Shown here: positions 6,896-8,573 of the stretch, piece by piece
Layout: each line of letters begins with the position of its first letter
Position numbering within the stretch: position 1 is the first letter of the stretch
NCBI GenBank assembly: GCA_003978875.1
Contig: QNXQ01000106.1
Span: forward strand, 1-8,573
Origin: Aquifex sp.
Lineage (GTDB): Bacteria; Aquificota; Aquificia; Aquificales; Aquificaceae
Direction of reading: 5' to 3'
Length of the DNA: 8,573 bases
Translations under genes and position numbers: made by a program
The notes under the pieces: model-generated
Database searches by the model: none
Told to the model about the DNA's origin: nothing
What the model saw: only the letters and a program-made list of their open reading frames with translations

Positions 6896-8573
6896 TTACT
6901 CCCAAGAGGGGGAATAATCACCTTCTGCCACGAACTTCACGGGCACTACGATCTCCATAGAAGAAAGTTTTTCTATTACTCTTTCTACTTCACTGGTCTC
7001 AGGAGATAGTTTCACTTCCTTAGAAATTGGAATTTCGCTAAGCTGGGACAGTTTTTCTTTTAGGGGTGATACTTGAGCTTGTATTGGAATATCCAGCTTA
7101 AATTGTTTTAGCTTTTCTTTCAGGTAGTAAATCCCACCTTCTACTTCGTATAACTTTTCTTTTATCTTCTCTTCGTTTATCTCTACTTCTAACTTTATTT
7201 TTTCCTGTTTTAATTGTTCAATGTATTGCCTCAACTTAGCAGCTTCTTCCCGAAGCCCTTGGGCTAAATCTTTAAAGCCGGGTATCTTACTGAGTATTTG
7301 AGCAGACGTTTCTGCAAGCCATGCGAGAAAACCAGCCCAAAGTTGTTTTACGGAAATCACTGCACTATTGAACGCATTTTTTATTTTTTCTTTTATCCAA
7401 TTAAAGATATTACCCGCTTGTAAGAATAGGGAAATTAACACAGCTTTTCCTACAGTTCCAAGATTCCTAAACCAGTTTATTATTTCAATAATTGCATTCT
7501 TCAGGCTTGTAAAAGAACGGAGAACCGCAGAGGGGTTTTTGAGTGCATTCATAACCGCTACTATTACTATCCGAAGCTCCGAAAATGCTACTGCAAGCAT
7601 ACGAACTATACCGATTAGCTTTCCGAATGGAAGTAAAAGCAAAGCAATTGTTCCTATGTAGCCTACAGCTTTTAGAATCATGTCTATAAAAGGCTTGAAT
7701 TCGCTGTATATGCCTTTAAGAGGTGTCAAAATTTTTCCTATTGTATTTGCAACGTCATTGATAGCCTTTCCTGCTCCTTCTGCCATGGCTTTCAGAGATT
7801 CGTAAATGACCTTGATAGCTTCGCCTAAGGTCTGTGCTCTGGAAACCAATGAAGGATTTAGCATTTCCCGAAGGGAGTTTGCAGCGTTTTTGCCTTCAGT
7901 TTTTACCATCAAGATGCTGTCTAAAATTCCTTTCAGGTCTTTTTTTAATGCACTAAATAGCGGTTTAGCTGTTATTTCAGCTATAACGTCAAATGCATCT
8001 TTGAGATTAGAAATTATTCCGCTTAAAGTGTTTTGTAGATAATTACTTGCATTTGCAAATCCCTGCAAGCTTTGAGTAATGTTTTCGTAAAGAGTGCCCG
8101 CCTTTCTCCACTCTTTTACCATTTCGGAGGTAATTCCGAGCGCTTTGGCAAGTTGGGAGTTCATGTCTATCGTTCCCTGAATCAGGTCTCTCGCTTCCTG
8201 AGCCGCTTGATTTAGGTCAAGCCCCATGGCTTTTACCGCATTGGATACTAGAACTGTTAACTTTACAAGTTGTTCGGTGCTTAGTCCTGCGGAATATCCC
8301 GTTGAGGAGATTGCCTGAAATATGGTAAGCAGTTCTTGATAAGTTGCTACACTTTTTAATGCTTCTATCCTCAAAAGTCTTTGAGCCTTTTGAGCTTCTT
8401 TTAAAGCCTCTGTGAAATCCCTCGGAAGAACCGAAAGGTTTTCCGCTTTTTTTTCAAGCTCCGATATTTTAGCTTCTACCTTTTCCAGCTCCTTTGTGTC
8501 TCCTTTGATTTCAAGTTCTATTTTCTTTTCTTCAAGTTTTTCTATTTGTTTATTTATTAGCTCAACACCTACA
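6896..8573 (-). CDS. phage tail tape measure protein (5'-truncated by window edge)
   Basis: This is the scaffold protein that fixes tail length and lines the tail tube until DNA ejection. The frame stays open to the window edge (codons from 8572), so 558 residues are visible and the true start lies outside. The only start-like codon near the beginning is TTG at 8374. It lies inside a continuing charged helix and has no convincing ribosome site, so I reject it as the start. Visible residues 1-65 are Lys/Glu-rich coiled coil. Residues ~90-175 match the conserved tape-measure N-domain pattern, including LSTEQLVKLTVLVSNAVKAM and a Gln-Gly-Thr helix before ALGITSEM. Residues ~302-342 and ~375-390 are hydrophobic, membrane-helix-like segments, common in this family. 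Residues ~439-494 are another coiled coil, and the last ~60 alternate short strands and helices. No lysozyme, transglycosylase or peptidase motif is visible. The gene ends 3 bases before the 117-aa gene. Confidence 0.87.
   Translation of the reverse strand, partial: VGVELINKQIEKLEEKKIELEIKGDTKELEKVEAKISELEKKAENLSVLPRDFTEALKEAQKAQRLLRIEALKSVATYQELLTIFQAISSTGYSAGLSTEQLVKLTVLVSNAVKAMGLDLNQAAQEARDLIQGTIDMNSQLAKALGITSEMVKEWRKAGTLYENITQSLQGFANASNYLQNTLSGIISNLKDAFDVIAEITAKPLFSALKKDLKGILDSILMVKTEGKNAANSLREMLNPSLVSRAQTLGEAIKVIYESLKAMAEGAGKAINDVANTIGKILTPLKGIYSEFKPFIDMILKAVGYIGTIALLLLPFGKLIGIVRMLAVAFSELRIVIVAVMNALKNPSAVLRSFTSLKNAIIEIINWFRNLGTVGKAVLISLFLQAGNIFNWIKEKIKNAFNSAVISVKQLWAGFLAWLAETSAQILSKIPGFKDLAQGLREEAAKLRQYIEQLKQEKIKLEVEINEEKIKEKLYEVEGGIYYLKEKLKQFKLDIPIQAQVSPLKEKLSQLSEIPISKEVKLSPETSEVERVIEKLSSMEIVVPVKFVAEGDYSPSWE

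Noticed and set aside
788..8042. Several plus-strand open frames (788-1093, 1385-1624, 2694-2906, 4825-5037, 7368-7661, 7806-8042)
   Set aside because: All are antisense to strong minus-strand genes, are Ser/Phe/Leu-rich as expected for the antisense of Lys/Glu-rich genes, and lack domains or ribosome sites.
6896..8374. TTG at 8374 as the start of the tape measure gene
   Set aside because: The same frame is open to the window edge with 66 further codons of tape-measure-like coiled coil, and there is no convincing ribosome site before the TTG.

Overview
The window is a compact late (structural) gene block of a tailed double-stranded DNA virus or prophage. Everything convincing is on the minus strand, so it reads from position 8573 down to 1. 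The translated proteins are rich in Lys, Glu, Ile and aromatic residues. AGA/AGG arginine and ATA isoleucine codons are frequent, and by eye the G+C is about 40%. Together this suggests a thermophilic bacterial host. Aquificota (Thermocrinis, Hydrogenobacter or Hydrogenobaculum-like) is my best guess, but no host gene is present to prove it.

Layout in transcription order: (1) a tape measure protein whose 5' end lies outside the window (8573-6896); (2) a 117-aa small tail or baseplate adaptor candidate (6892-6539); (3) a 580-aa tail/baseplate hub candidate with a long internal insertion (6542-4800); (4) a 111-aa protein of unknown function (4796-4461); (5) a 345-aa aromatic-rich protein of unknown function (4464-3427); (6) a portal protein (3379-2015); (7) a 529-aa MuF-type minor head protein with a long extra C-terminal region (2034-445); (8) a 105-aa acidic protein overlapping it by 4 bases (448-131); (9) the first 27 codons of another gene (81-1). 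The genes overlap or nearly abut, and three of the joins are ATGA stop/start overlaps, so one polycistronic late message with translational coupling is likely. The widest gaps are 47 bases before the portal and 49 bases before the last partial gene. There is no gene-free stretch over 300 bases. I see no tRNA, rRNA, CRISPR array, insertion sequence or attachment site.

How the parts work together: the tape measure sets tail length. The hub and neighbouring small proteins probably form the tail tip or baseplate. The portal is the ring at the capsid vertex through which DNA is packaged and ejected, and the MuF protein associates with the portal inside the head. The tail genes lie upstream of portal and MuF, whereas most tailed phages place portal and head genes first. 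Terminase and major capsid are not in the window.

The most interesting signal is at the portal-distal end. The MuF protein carries about 220 residues beyond its Cys/His core. Their last ~90 residues resemble the small alpha/beta RNase-like toxin domains (the barnase/EndoU/colicin E5-D/RelE group) that phages attach to head proteins. The overlapping 105-aa acidic protein sits where a cognate immunity protein would be expected. This would be a head-carried toxin/immunity pair in a probable thermophile virus, and it is inference from sequence pattern and context only.
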